Source: Onchocerca volvulus (Eukaryota > Nematoda > Chromadorea > Rhabditida > Onchocercidae). From it: a stretch of DNA of 64,000 bases. The translations under genes were made by a program, and so were the position numbers. The notes below the pieces were generated by a model. It saw only the letters and a list, made by a program, of their open reading frames with translations. It had not been told where the DNA came from and made no database searches. Below, one piece after another: positions 1 through 13,600 of this stretch (the stretch's first letter is position 1; each line of letters starts with the position of its first letter). The DNA lies in NCBI GenBank assembly GCA_000499405.2, contig HG738138.1:7562888-7626887 (forward strand), written 5' to 3'.

Positions 1-2637
1 GCCTCCTTCAGATGATGAGGTAAGATTGGATTTTCGAGTGTTCTGTTTTTAATTTTGTAAGCTTTACAGCAATTTTTATCTTGTGGCGGCATATTGTAAT
101 AATGTATTGTTATTTTATGCCGATGTTTTTCAGTTTCAATTTCTGTATCCTTTCATATTGGATCCAATTTGGATGGAAACGAGCGTTGAGAAACAGGATG
201 CACAAGCGTTATCCACCACCTCCCAAGTTTTCAATTCAGTGACTGCTGTTGCTCATGAAAGCCAAATGATAAATGAGAAATCAGAGGACGCGGAATTGAA
301 AACATCTTCTGTAATATCAGTTCTGTCGACTAAGGAAATGCAACCTTATTCTGTGGATGTTTTTCATAAGGTATGGTTTAAATTATCCGTTGTTAAACTT
401 ACCGGAATGTTCTAGCTTTTATTTTTGTCAGTTTTACCCTGGAGCAAGTTTAATAAAATTCCTTGCAGACTTGCTCTTCACTTCCTAGTACACCCACTAT
501 TGCGACGCCTGCACCAGAGAGTCAAAATTTTTCTGGGCCTTGTCGCACATCTTCTACATCCGTGCTGTCAGAAGAAAATGCTGACATGATCAGTAGTGCT
601 ACTCTGACTAAATCGGAAACGGATGATGCAACAATCGAAACAACTGTGGTTTCCGAAGTTCGTTCTTTAAATCAAAGCAGAAATTATTTTGCATTTTTTG
701 GTCATGATAAGAATTTATAAAATATATATTGCAGTGTCAGACGGCCATATCATCAGTTTCACCCGGGAAGAAACATCCGATGACATCTACAGAAGTTGCA
801 GAACTCCTAAAAAAATCTTTGGTGTCGATTATTACAAGAACAGAAGCACAGAAATTAGCCGAAGCTATTGCGAAAGATCCTTCATTGGCTAAATTTGTAG
901 ATATCCCCTTAACTAAGGTCGCATTTTACGTTCACGTTATTTTGCATTTAATCTATATATTTGTAAACCAGTTACTATTGTTTTCGTCTGTTTTGAAAAT
1001 TCAAACTTTTCTTGCACATTGCATATTTTGTTAGTCAAATTTATGAATTTCAGTTTGATAAATATATTGACGATAATCCAGCAATTGCAGCAGCTGTTAT
1101 TGTGGCTCGAATCACCAAAAACTGCAATGAACTGCCGCAGTAAATGTTTTTTTGAATTTAATATGTGCTTTTAATTCACTACAATTTATTTTTAAATTAC
1201 TATAATTGTTTGCAGGTTTTTCCAGTTACTTGCTGGAATGAAGATCTCAGTACAAGCTATGGAAGTAGTAAACAGATTATGCACCGTATGTTTTCAGAAT
1301 TAATAACTTCAATAGCCTTAAACTCTGTAAAGTTGAGGCTTGGAATTATAATTTGGGCACCTTTGCTCTTATTAGCCTGTTTGAATTGATCTGTGCTATT
1401 CCACACTTTTCAGTCTATCTTCTTCATCAGATGTCCTATCTGCTGCTTTGAATATAAAATGAAAAAAAATTTTGATTAGAAATGATTTTTGGAGCTTACA
1501 TCTCGGCTTATCGAAATATAAAAAATTAAGTTACATAACCTCTAATTTTATGTTTACAAGAATTTATATCTTCTGTTAATTGTTGTGAGACGAAGAAATA
1601 CTTGTTTTTCATTTTCATATTTTAGTATATTTTGTTTGCAATCATTTTATGAGATGGATTTATATCTAGATCAAAAAATAAAGGGCACATGAACAATGAG
1701 AACAAAAGCATGTTGTATGCTGTTTCTGATTTGTGTGTGTTGTATGTGTGTGATTTCTGGCTTTATGTTAGTTTAAAAAAAGTATTTGAAGTGCTAAGTC
1801 TTGTTTCATATTTCAATATGCTGATGTTAGTCAAGTTTTCTCTTTACAGCATTAGTAAGAAAAAGCAACTAATTAACTAAAAGAAACAATATACTCAAGA
1901 TATCATTTCGAAGGTTCGAAATTTTGTTAGTTTTCTTTGTAGCAGGAATGAAACATCGCGCTTAATATTTTAAAAATGCTCAGATTGCCAATTGATTATC
2001 TGTCTAGTCTTCATACTAAATTGATAGAAATTATTTTAGCAGGTTGAATTTCCACAAGAATATCTTAACAATTATATTGCAACATGTGTACGTCGTTGTG
2101 AAGAGCCAGATCAGACGCCATTTATGCAATGTCGTCAAGTGCGAGTGGTGTGCGTTTTCCTTTCTTCACTTATTCGCAGTCGTACGTGGGATGTTCGCGT
2201 ATGTTCTTTTTTGTAATTCAAATTTTGCTGATAGTTTTTTGCTTAATTCTGATTAGAAATTTTTAATTTCGTGGTTCTTGACTTTTAAATGGGTTAGGAA
2301 AGTTTAAAATATCTAAGGTATAAACCTAAAAAACTTTAACAAGAGATTTTTTGTTAATATTCTTATTATGCTGAAAATTTAATCAAATCTTCGTTTTCAG
2401 CCATTATCAGTAGAGTTACAAGCTTTTGTCCTGAAGTTTAATCACGTACGTGAAGCAGCTTCTCTATATCAAGCTATTTTAATGGCTCTTCAGCCATCTG
2501 CAGATTCAGTGGTATCTTGTTCCAGCACCCTTAGCCTTTCAACCAGAGCAACTGGAAGCATCACAGCGGTTACGACTCCTGGTAGTTCTGGCGAATTGAA
2601 TAATGTTTATAATAATAGTAATCGTTATAGTAACTGA
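1..2637 (+). CDS. CNOT11: CCR4-NOT transcription complex subunit 11, 3' part
   Basis: CNOT11 binds the N-terminal part of CNOT1 together with CNOT10 in the cytoplasmic CCR4-NOT deadenylase complex, which shortens mRNA tails. The gene enters from the left edge. Exons read as about 1-19, 134-370, 469-about 660 (end unsure), 735-917, 1054-1139, 1216-1285, 2043-2198 and 2401-2637. The early exons give a Ser/Thr-rich linker. The later ones join in phase into the conserved C-terminal domain: AELLKKSLVSII, KDPSLAKFVDIPLTK, DNPAIAAAVIV, MEVVNRL, EFPQEYLNNYIATC, QVRVVCVFLSSLIRS and VREAASLYQAI. These match human CNOT11 in order and spacing. A Ser/Thr/Asn-rich tail of about 40 residues precedes the TGA. 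The donor of the third exon is unclear; candidates lie at 654-693. Identity is firm; the 5' end is outside the window. Confidence 0.9.
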
Positions 2638-3908
2638 ATTTCATTCAATTTTATTCAGTGAGTCTTAGGGCATAGTTTAGATATTATCCATCCATTTATC
2701 AATATCATCAATTGATTTTGGTGGATATTTCATGATGTTTTATAGTTCTTTTTTTGGAAATCTCACATTTCCGTGAAATTGAATTTGGAGGAATTGTTGT
2801 AAAGTTTGAAAACTCAGGTCGATAATAAAATACAAGGTTCGTCTTGTCAATCTCCAATCCAGTTACAAAAATCATTTTTTCACTGACATATGGAGAATTA
2901 TGATTTTAAAAAGGATAATTCTCATGTGTCTTTTTCTCCATTCACTATCATAAGTTTTTATTTTTTTAGTTACAGTTTTTTCCATTCGCACACTAATATC
3001 ACAGTTGAATTTTTAGGAAATAGAATATTAGATTAATTCCTGAAATTTTCCATTTACTGAGAATAGAATAAGAGTTGAAAATTTCACTAGATGCATTAAA
3101 GTAGCGAAATGTTGCACTAATTTATATTGAATTTGAATCTGTGGCATTTTGGGATTATTTTGAATTAAGACTTCGAAAAACAAATTACTTCAAATTAGAT
3201 TTATATTTTTTCAAGAAGTGTTTACGTAGGATTCAACCATTTTCGCTGTTTGGTAGATTGATCACTGTTCTCTTTGTATTCTTTTTTCGTATACACGTTA
3301 CCTACTACTTGTGCTATGTATTCTGCTAAACATTTAGTGAAGGATTTGGTGCGTTAAGATTGTAATTTCTTTTTTGCAAACAAAATATACTCTGACACCA
3401 AAATAAGTTTGAAGAGTTCTGACATTTTTATTACAACTTTTAGCTGCACAAATTCTCTTGGATAGTTTTATGAGAAACATCCAACTCTGTTTTAGAGAAG
3501 TGATCTGGAGTATTTTGGGAAATATTACCTTGTGTAAAAAGAATAGTAGTGTATATATTGAACTGTATAATTTAACCGCCATTGTTTTACGATTCATATT
3601 TGTTGGTGCTGCTTTGAATAAATTGCTTTTTTTTATTTTGTTGATGGTATGTATTTGTTTTCTACATATATATATATGTATACATGCATATGTATGTATA
3701 TATGATCCAACAGTTGCCAGATTTTTTAAAAAGAACTATAAATCTTAACTTTTATTCAAAATTAATAAATTTTATTAAAAGTGATGTTTATAATATTGAG
3801 GTTTCTCCAAATTTAGGAATAGTTGACAATTTAAGGCATAGAATTTCAAATTAAAGTACTAGTTTTTCTCGGGAAATCAGCTCAGGTTTATTTTCATAAG
3901 GTGGTTCA
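2638..3908. other. Intergenic, CNOT11 to GTF2H4
   Basis: AT-rich spacer of about 1.27 kb. It holds the CNOT11 3' UTR and a short TA/TG-rich microsatellite near 3666-3702. Open frames here are hydrophobic, low-complexity translations without conserved motifs, so I call no gene. An AG at about 3899-3900 (TTTTCATAAG), just before the GTF2H4 start, could be a trans-splice acceptor. Confidence 0.7.
2824..2829 (+). terminator. Poly(A) signal AATAAA for CNOT11
   Basis: A consensus AATAAA lies about 187 bases after the CNOT11 stop, in AT-rich sequence, and is the first good signal there. This is inferred from position only. Confidence 0.45.
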
Positions 3909-6900
3909 ATGTCGAACTGGAAAGAACAGCCGTTATTGGAATATCTGAGTGGTCGTCCCACTGACCAATTAGATAAACTGTATTCATCTCCTGCAGTGTC
4001 GTTTGCTGTTTTTCGGCTTTTGCCGGGGCTTGCACAGCAACTTATCCTGAAGACGATTTGGCTATGTGACACTGATAAGAAGTGGTAAGTTTTTGAAACC
4101 CGGAAAGTTTTGGAGATAATTTGTTGTTACTGGTGTATTGGTAAAATGCAACTGGAAAATTCTCTAAATAATTTTCATTACACATAAATTGTGTTCAGAG
4201 TTAAGAATTCATGTTTTTATGGAACTGTCAGTTTGGTATTTTATTTTGCAGTGGTAGCTAAGTTAATGGAATTTTCACGCTGAAAAAGTCGAACGATATT
4301 CATTTTCTCTTATCTAATTCAGCTCAGTTTAGTCTAACTTGATGCAAAATACATTAAGATGGAAAATAGGTGTGTTTTGTTTCGGGATCTTATTTCACAC
4401 TTTGATATTCCGGTAATGAATATCCGTAGAATCAATGAAAATGATTATCTCCAAAGCACAAATACTGGTTGCAGTGGAAGAATCCTGTCGAGGGATTGGA
4501 AACAATTTTTTGAAGAAAGGAAATGCAGATGTTTGTTCAAACAGTTCTTTGAAGAAAGGAAATAAATCTTTACCAAGTACAGAAATATGCTGGATTCGAA
4601 ACAGTTTTCGGACGCTTCGGATTTCATATGAAAAATGAAAGAAGCCGAAGTTCCGCTAGTTTAGAGAATTCCTGATTTCTACTTGGATTTCTTCTAAACC
4701 AATGGTTGGAAGATATTGAGCAAGCAGTTAATGAAATAGATTTCTTCTCAAATACAAGCAGAGGCTAGTTGCAGATATCTCCGTTGCAGTGTAGTTTGCA
4801 TATCTGCTGGTTCTAAAAACTGATGAATAAAAACTACAATTGGAATCGCTTTTGAAAGAGGAAAAAGAAAATGATTCGCTGAAGTTATGTATTTGGATAT
4901 ACCAAACATGTTAGTAGTAGTTTAATACTGGACCCTCTACTTTCTTTACCATAATCAGAATGATCACTGCTTTTTTAGTGAATGGCATACATGGTCAGCT
5001 CCAGATTCCGAGACAGCAGTGATGAATCATATCGATGGATTAAAGAAACTGAGAATAATTAGTGGGGATGAAAAAGTCATGCTTAATGTGCGTTTAACTC
5101 TTTATATTTTTGTTGCTGCGATTGACTGGTTGAGGAAAGTGCATATTTTATAAATGAATTCGAGAAACTTATTAAATTATGATAAATGTATTTTGAGAAT
5201 CTTCTCCGTCTCAATTGTTATTGCAAATTTTTTTCAGGCTAATTAAAAGATAGTTTATTTGCTGACTTAATGAATATCTTTTGAATATATGTCAGAAGGA
5301 GCACGCATTTTTGCCATATTAATGCATAGAATGGACTACCATCTCTTCTGATGATTCTAATAGTGAAGTTGATATTTATTTTTCCAGCCCTTGTATCGTC
5401 GTGCATACCTTAAGGCAACTCGCATTGGATTATGCAAAGCATCAGAGCTCTGTGTGGTAACAGATTGCGATGAGAGAACTCGAAAATCGACAAACAAAGA
5501 TCTCGGAAAAAAAGCAATTGAAAGATGGGAATGTATATTGCATTATTTAGCTTTACCGTCCCAGAAAAGCGAACAAGGTGTCAGTGGTACCACTAAAATG
5601 CTTTTTAGATCTGCGGGTCTAACTAGCTGTGAAAACGGTTAGTCATTTTCCCTATTTTATTGAATTTTATGTCAGAAATTATGGCTGTTGTTATCACTGA
5701 AATGATATGATATAAATCTGCATATGGTGAACAGTTCTTTTGCAGTAGCTCACATTTTGCACTTGCATGTCTTTTCATAAGGTTTGTAGAAAAAAGTAGC
5801 AAGAGACCGGAATTAATGAAAAGAGGATGTAAATCAGTCAAATCTCGTTCAAACAGTGACAAACAAAACGATGCCAAGACTTTACCAAAAAATCAATTTA
5901 AACTTTTCATAGATTTTAAGATAACTCTAAATAGGTAAACAAGTAATTTTTTGCTTTAGATGATGGTGATATGGAAATAACATCGGCCGGTTTCCAATTT
6001 CTTTTGTTAGATCGTTCGGAGCAGATTTGGACCTACCTCTTGCATTATTTTCATATGCAAGAAATAGCTGGTATCGATATTATCAAGGAACTAGATTTTT
6101 TATTCAGGCACCTTTCTTGATTATTCGGTTACTATATTCTAAATTTTTTTCTTTTTTTGTGAGGATTCATTAAACAAATTTCTACTCTGTTTAATTTTTC
6201 GTTGGTTTCGATTACAGTTAACAACTAACAGGTATTTAGATTAACACTGTATTCTGGTAATATATCTGGTGGCACTAGCTTTGCCAATGGTTCAGATTAT
6301 AAAGATCGACCTACTGGCAGTCGGGCATTTCTTATTAATGAAAGTTGGTCTGAGCTTATCAAAGATTTTCTGATGCATCTCAGAGAGTTGGGATTGGTTT
6401 TCATAAGGAAACGAAAAGACGGGTAAGTTTGGGATTATGTTCGAAATTTTATTTCTCCTGAACTGTGCAAAAAGTACCGTTTGAAGTAATTTGAATGTTG
6501 TCATCAGATTTCTGTCGTTTATTGGTCTTTACAGGTTTTTCTTCCTAACTCCTTTACTCAATCATTTGACCAGTACTTCCTACGCATCTAAAACAAACAT
6601 AGAAAATCGCAATCAAAGCGGATTTGTGATAGTGGAAACAAACTATCGTGTTTATGCATACACAGATTCAAGTCTACAACTTGCAATACTTTCGACATTT
6701 ACAGAAATGCTGTACAGGTTCTTTTTCCTGGAAATTAGTGGCATTCTTATTGCTAGTTTTTTTCATAAATCAAATGCATACTTTTTACTTATTCGAAAAG
6801 TTTTTTTGATTTCAGATTCAATGACATGTCCGTGGGTATTCTGTCACGTGAAGCTGTAAGAAGAGCTTTTCAGGTATTTCTATTATATCATTGAAGTTTG

Positions 6901-7601
6901 TTTGATCTTCCCATCTTTATCACTTTATGAACCACTGCTCTGTGTTATCTTTTATAAAAGTGGAGTAATTTATATTAGTTTGCTACGTGCTGTTTGGGAA
7001 GTTATTAATATGATGCAAATGTATTGATTTAGATGGAAGAGATAAGATATTTTATAGGTTGGTATAACAGCCTCACAAATTATAGCATTTCTGCGTACAA
7101 ATGCTCATCCAACAACTTTGGCTGTAGCAATTGAATATGGAGGAGTGATACAGAGTTTACCCATAACTGTTGCCGATCAGATACGACTTTGGGAAGACGA
7201 AAGGCGACGTTTGGAATTCTGCAGTGCTGCTGTTTATTCGTCATTTGAATCTGAAAACGAGTATTTGGCTTTAAAAGAATACGTAAATTCCCAAGGTATG
7301 CATATGAAAGTTTTGAAGATCAGTGGTGCAATAATTTTTTCTTATCTTATTTTTTTTTATTTAGGTAGAAATTTTTATTCGTTTTGGATTTATCTCTATC
7401 TAAACACAAATTCTTTCCTTCAACGATTTTTTGCAAGCAAAATATTAGAACTCTTTCCAAAATCTTTTAGTATGTTTGAATTTGTTTTTAGCTATCTTAC
7501 TATGGTATGATGATGTGCAAAGGTTGATAGTCATTACAGAAGAAGGACATGAAAGTGTGAAAGAATGGTGGAAAATGAAAGCCGGTAAAAATGGTTCTTA
7601 A
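3909..7601 (+). CDS. GTF2H4: General transcription factor IIH subunit 4 (p52/TFB2)
   Basis: p52 is a core TFIIH subunit that anchors and stimulates the XPB helicase in transcription initiation and nucleotide excision repair, in the nucleus. Nine exons join in phase to 484 residues (human about 462): 3909-4084, 4979-5087, 5388-5637, 5960-6107, 6240-6422, 6535-6717, 6816-6873, 7058-7295 and 7492-7601. Hallmarks in order: [126 protein letters not shown], and the C-terminal [17 protein letters not shown] segment that pairs with p8/TTDA in the family. The start is the ATG opening MSNWKEQP. The fourth intron has a GC donor (6108-6109). The first intron is long (about 900 bp). Identity is very firm. 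Confidence 0.96.
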
Positions 7602-10600
7602 ATTGAGCTTATCTTTATGATTGCATGATATTACTAGAATAATTGGTTGCCATACTATATAGCATAATATATAGATTACTGTGTCTAAAATTCCAGATAA
7701 CATATTTCCCATTTAAATCTTGAATGTCACATTTCTGGTGTTCATGTATTTCTGATTGACAATAAGTTTAAAAAATTTTTGTACTCTTTTATCAGCTTGT
7801 TACCAATAAAGCTGTAACCGTGTTGCTATCTTTAACTTGTGGTTGTTTTATGACTAATGTTGATGAATGAACAATTTCCATCCAAGAGATCAGATCCCGT
7901 AAAATATTCCGAGTTTTAATGTTTGCTCTTGATTTATTAATTATTTGATTCTTTCTTGGATTTCATATTGAATGTATCTCCTGAATAGATTCTCTCCTAT
8001 CGTAAGATGCAAAAATTTATATTTTTTCTTTTAAAAAGGAGACTTCGACTTTTAGAATCTCTGCAAAACTTCTTAGTTCTCGGCACTACAATATTGCAGA
8101 TTTTTGCAACTTATGTCCATTAAATTAACGCATCATGGAATAGATCGTGGATTTTTTGTGGACATAGCTGGAGTTTGGGTGGAAAATTGTGATTACTCGT
8201 TTTAAAAGGCATCAAGAAAATGCGAATAGATATATTTTTTAATTTCAAAAAATTGGATATTTCGATGATTGTTTCTAGTTGGATTTTTTCTTAATCTATT
8301 GTTTTCGTTCTTTCATAGCAAATTTTGGTAATCGTTTCGTAGAGATGTTTTTATTATCAGATCATGTATTGTAATTTTTAAGACATGTCATTTTTCCGAC
8401 AAAATTATGCATGTGTTTTTTTGTTGAAATTTTCTATTTTTTCAGTTTTATATGATGTCAGTTATCTAATGTTGATCTCAGTGCTCAGTGAATTGTTTAT
8501 ATGTATTGCCGTTTAGGAAATCTAGTTCATGCGTTATGTATCTGGTAAGATAAAATGAAGCTACAGTATCATGAAAATAGTGATCAACCGGTAGTTTATT
8601 TCACAGTACAGTGATCTATGCCGTCACTGTATAGCTTTATATAGCTCAGTGAAAAAAATCGTTAGATTTAGTCTGCATACATCTCAGTAAAATCATTCCG
8701 CTATGTTGCATCAGATATCTCTATATTCCTCCTAATGTTTACTTGATTCATCAAAAATATATCTGAATCATCCCGTGAGTCAATCAAGAGACTCATTTCA
8801 GGTATCAGTTTAAATTTCATTTTTAGCTATTAATGGAACTTGTGAATTACAGAATTAGATTCATAAAAGTCACTCAGAAGTGAAATAATTCTTTTTGTCC
8901 CTGCTGAAATTTCTGTGTAGAAGAGAAATTCAAATCAAATGATATTTTTGATGATAAAACTATCATGAACGAAAAACTGATTTTGATCTGTAGCATTTCT
9001 CATATGTCATATTACATCATTAATTTTCTGGAAATTATTTTAGAATTTACTTGGATAAATGCTAATAAAATCATCAGAACTTCCCAGTTACTTGAAATAC
9101 GTTCACCACTGGTTTATTCTGTAAGAAATATATACTTCTAAAGTAACCACTATCATTTTTCGCTTCCTGCGACCCTTAATTTTATCCTTATTAATTGCTA
9201 ATGATGGGATGTTAGTCTATGCCTACTGCTTAGCTATTCAGCATTCCAGCCTTTCTTTTAGATATATAAAACTAAACATACAAAAATGAGCCAGTTATGA
9301 AGTAGTCCTCAGAAGCGTGAATATTTGCTGTGCTAGAATAAAAAATAAAATAATGATTTTTATCAGCGGGGATTCGAGACATTCCATACTTTCTTCACTT
9401 ATCTCTTCATCGATTAGTTTTTTTTTTTTGCCTTAAAATTTATTTGCTTTAAAAAGTCAAGCTTGACAGAGCGTTGTTTTATCTGATCAAGCTACATAAA
9501 TTATCACTGCAAGTGAAAAGCATATTCTTATTTAAAATTTTGAAAACAAACTGAATTAATCATAAAATTCAACTCAGATGTCATTTTATTGATAAGAAGG
9601 GATTCTGAACGCTATTTTGACTAAAAAATTCTGTTTCAACCTTTGTTTTCACCACTCTTACCTGATATTTTATTTCGATTCAATCCATTCTTTATATTTC
9701 AACCAATTCATGCCTCATTATAGGGAACTGCTATAAGTCTAAATCATAAAAATTAAGAGTTCTGCAACAGATTTGATATAATCCGAATTATAGAAAACAC
9801 AAATAGCAAACAATGATCTTTCGAGCAATCATATAATGCATCTGGTGTTGATCTTATGTGATTCAATAAACATAATTTTTAAGAAGTGGCTAAGCAGCAT
9901 AATTGGAAATTTTCAGGGCGACTAATAAGTAAATAGAATTTATATCTTTTCGCAATGAAACAAGTTTTGCAAAACTATAGGACATTCTGTGAAGTATGGA
10001 AACATAAGTACCAATAGTTTTGTTTACCAAATCCTTATCTAAATGACATGTTCAATTTCTCCTTCGGGTTGCTGCTATTCTCACTTATGAACCAGTCATT
10101 GATAATTATTAAATTGTGATTAAATTTTAGAGTACACAAAATAAATGGGACCAATAGCTATCGAGCCTTCTTTAGTCAACGAATTTTAATGTTTCAATAT
10201 CGCTGAACACATATATTTTTTTAATATCACTTAATATTTACTTCATATCGATGCAAAATCGTTTGGTACTGAATTTTCACGAATGTTTAACTATTACCTA
10301 GTTGTTGACATTCGTTTACTACTTATTATTCACGCTGTTTTTCTCAGAACTTAAATTAACCAGTCAAAATTTTGCCAGTATAATGCCGTTTTTTTTCCAA
10401 TTTTTAATGACCTATCGAACAGAAGAGAAAAATCTGATAAAAGACACTCCTGACAAAGTAATAAAACAATTGATAAAACGCCAATTCTTGTACATCTCTT
10501 CTAAAGATTTTTTCACAATTAAAGGATTGATAAATATACAAAGGAACTTCATCCATTCACGACATTAATAAATGCCATTTAATAAAATTTATGAAAAAAA

Positions 10601-13600
10601 TTATATCCATTTCATTCTTCGAAAAATCATGACCCGAATAATCCGATACCCAGAAATCTACACTGTCATCGGAAAATCTGAAGTTGTTTGCTAGAACCAG
10701 TGACAATTTTTGACATACTGACCTACCTCTAACTTTGATTCACATATGACAAGTTTCTATTACAGCATCATAATTAAAACCGTCAAGATGAAGGGTGTAA
10801 GTTGTAATGATCAGATTCAAATAATGAAGTCGGAAAGATTAACTCATGTTAGAGAATACTGTAAAAAAAACCAAAGCTCAGTCCTTCATTTTTGCAATAT
10901 TAAATAATCTTTTTCACATCGTTATTTCAAACTGTCTCGTCCGATCACTCCAAATCTGCAAAACAAAAAAAAAGCCAAATTTGTTGCTATCCTCGGTCCT
11001 GTCCATTAGAATTTTGTGATATTGTTCTGTCCCGCTACCTTCCTGTTTTTCAACGACTAATTTACAAAAAAATCCCTCTTCTTCACGATCAATTCCATTC
11101 TTGGTGTGTAATTCAAACATGCAATTTCAGATGACAGTTTTTAGAAACAAAGTTGTGGTAGAAGGGGAAAAGTTTAGGTATGGTCGAAAGGACAATAAAT
11201 GTATGAAAAAATTTTCATGTGTGAATTCAATTCAACCACAATTTATATTATAATGATATAAAACTAATTAAAGATAAAATGCAATGATTGATAGGGTAAA
11301 TCATAACAGTACAAAACGAGCGACAATTGGAGCAATAGGATAAAGGAATGAACATCGATGGAAATGAAATAAACGCTTTATGAAAAAGCTTTAATTTGAA
11401 TCCGGAATATATGGCCCGATTTCCGCATAGAGATGAAGGAAGTAATCATTCAAAAAACGGGTTAAAAAATTTTCAGATCAATAAATCACTATGTCTCTTC
11501 TTTTCTACGCCCATGAAATATGTTACCTATCTTTGTCTGAGAATTCATCTCATCAATCAATAAAAAAGTTGTGAGTCATAGCTTATTCAAAAAAGCTATG
11601 ATATAGTTTTGCTCTGGAGATGATATGTGAGAACCTCCAAAACTCTCTAAGAGAAGCTAGTTTAGAAAAAGAAGGAAAACATTGCTGAAAGTTAAATACC
11701 TAAAGTTTCACATCATTCCGCTTAATCTTGTCAATAAATAATCTGTTAAACTATCGTCATTTTATTAGCTATTTCTCAAATCGTCTATTCCGAAAAAACG
11801 CTCACCTCTTTTCCTCTGTCATGCATGAACCATCCAGAATGCATTATTTTCTAGCATTCAAAAAGGATAAATTATAAATTAGCCTAACAATAACGTGATT
11901 GTAATTGTTAGAGAAGTAAAACTCATATAAATCACGTGAAGTTTTATTCTTACGAAGTCCCGATTAATAAGAAGGAATTTCTTGCTACATGCAGACATTT
12001 TAAATCGACATTTTTAATTATTACCTCGCACTTTACTAAACAAATGAACTTTCAAAGCACTGAATAACCCAAATAAAACTAGCAGACCGAAACATCACTT
12101 TCAGACTTATCTCGAATTTAAGTCACAGAAGGAGAAATATACGTCCTGCAAAAAACAATTTAAGGATAAGGGCACCTCGGCAAGAAGTCAACAATATGGA
12201 ACCCAAGCCACTTCAATTAGCTAAAGTCCAAGATACCTGTCACCTGCTCTCACCTGCTTACTTTAGTATCTTTTTTGATCTGTTGTATTTTTCAGACAGA
12301 ATTATTTATATTAATGCACTGAAAAAAAATTTATTAATATGCGATTAATTCACTTTGATCTATAATAAACAATTATTTTTTGTGCGTAGCTCTTACTTGT
12401 TTCCATTATGGCAAGTGATCAAACATTTCGAACAAAGGAAATTCAAAACAAAGTATTCACCTCAGATTGTTAATCAAATTAATCCGTTAAAAAGGAAACA
12501 TCATCCTGAGTTCACTCGCAATACCACCTAATTTAAATTTCAAATTATCCTTATTGCCATTATTTTACAAAAAATTTCTCACTTCGCTCTTTTCCTAGTC
12601 CCTAGTAATCGAAACTGATTCGAATATATCGTATTTTTGCTTCAATTTGTACAGGGTCATATTCGAACAATGTCAAATTATAAATTTTTTTTTTTTTTTC
12701 TCAAATTACTGCAGAATGCGAGGCCGAAATTCCTCAGTATATCATCGAAAGTACTTCAGATTTCTCCTACTAGTTTCCGCTGATTGATATTGTTATTTTA
12801 TTTACGATTTCATGATTTCATACACTGTATACAACTGCATGGAGGAATTCGACTGTCGGTAGCGCTCTCGTTTTTTCCGTGAATGCAGAAGATGAAGGAA
12901 GGGAAAGTATGCTGGAATGATTGACTGGGTCATAGTAGAGAATAGATGGCATTTCCACAAGGTCACCGATTTGAAGTTACATAACGAATTTCGTTGAAAA
13001 AATTCACTGGATGCAAAAAGGTTTCAACATAAGAAATTAAATTTGAAGAAATTCATCTGATATTAAATTAGAAAGATTTTCACTGACAATCAAACCAATT
13101 TGATCTTTTGCAGTTATATCTCTCTCATTTGCTATTGTAAGATCAATTTTCACTTTTTCTCTCTTGTTTTAACTGTCGGATAAATTGATTCCTCTCAAAT
13201 CGATCAGTGCCATTGCTCAAGGATATTGTGTAAGTCATAGAAATAAAGGAGTTTGCTCACAGGAAATTTTGGAAAAGGAAAAGTGGAAAAGTTTTCGGTT
13301 TTTATATGATAATTATATGTATATATATATAACTTTGCCCTGCTCAGATATTTTCAAAATGAAACGAATCAGATTGATTATTGAAAAACTTTAAAATTGT
13401 GAGGAACGAGGTAGATGTTACCGCTGGTTTATCTAATTTGGCGCCCTGTTGCTTAATTAATCATCTGTCATGCATGAAATTTATACATTCTTAAAAAATG
13501 AAATAAGCCTAATAAGAAAATGAATTTCATTCCGAGTTTCGGAAGCACATTTGAAATTCGATTCTATGACCTAATCGCAATATAATTATCTTCCGATGGA

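Noticed and set aside
10914..11120. 68-codon minus-strand frame with mixed composition
   Set aside because: No family motif, no flanking exons and no start context; kept as background.
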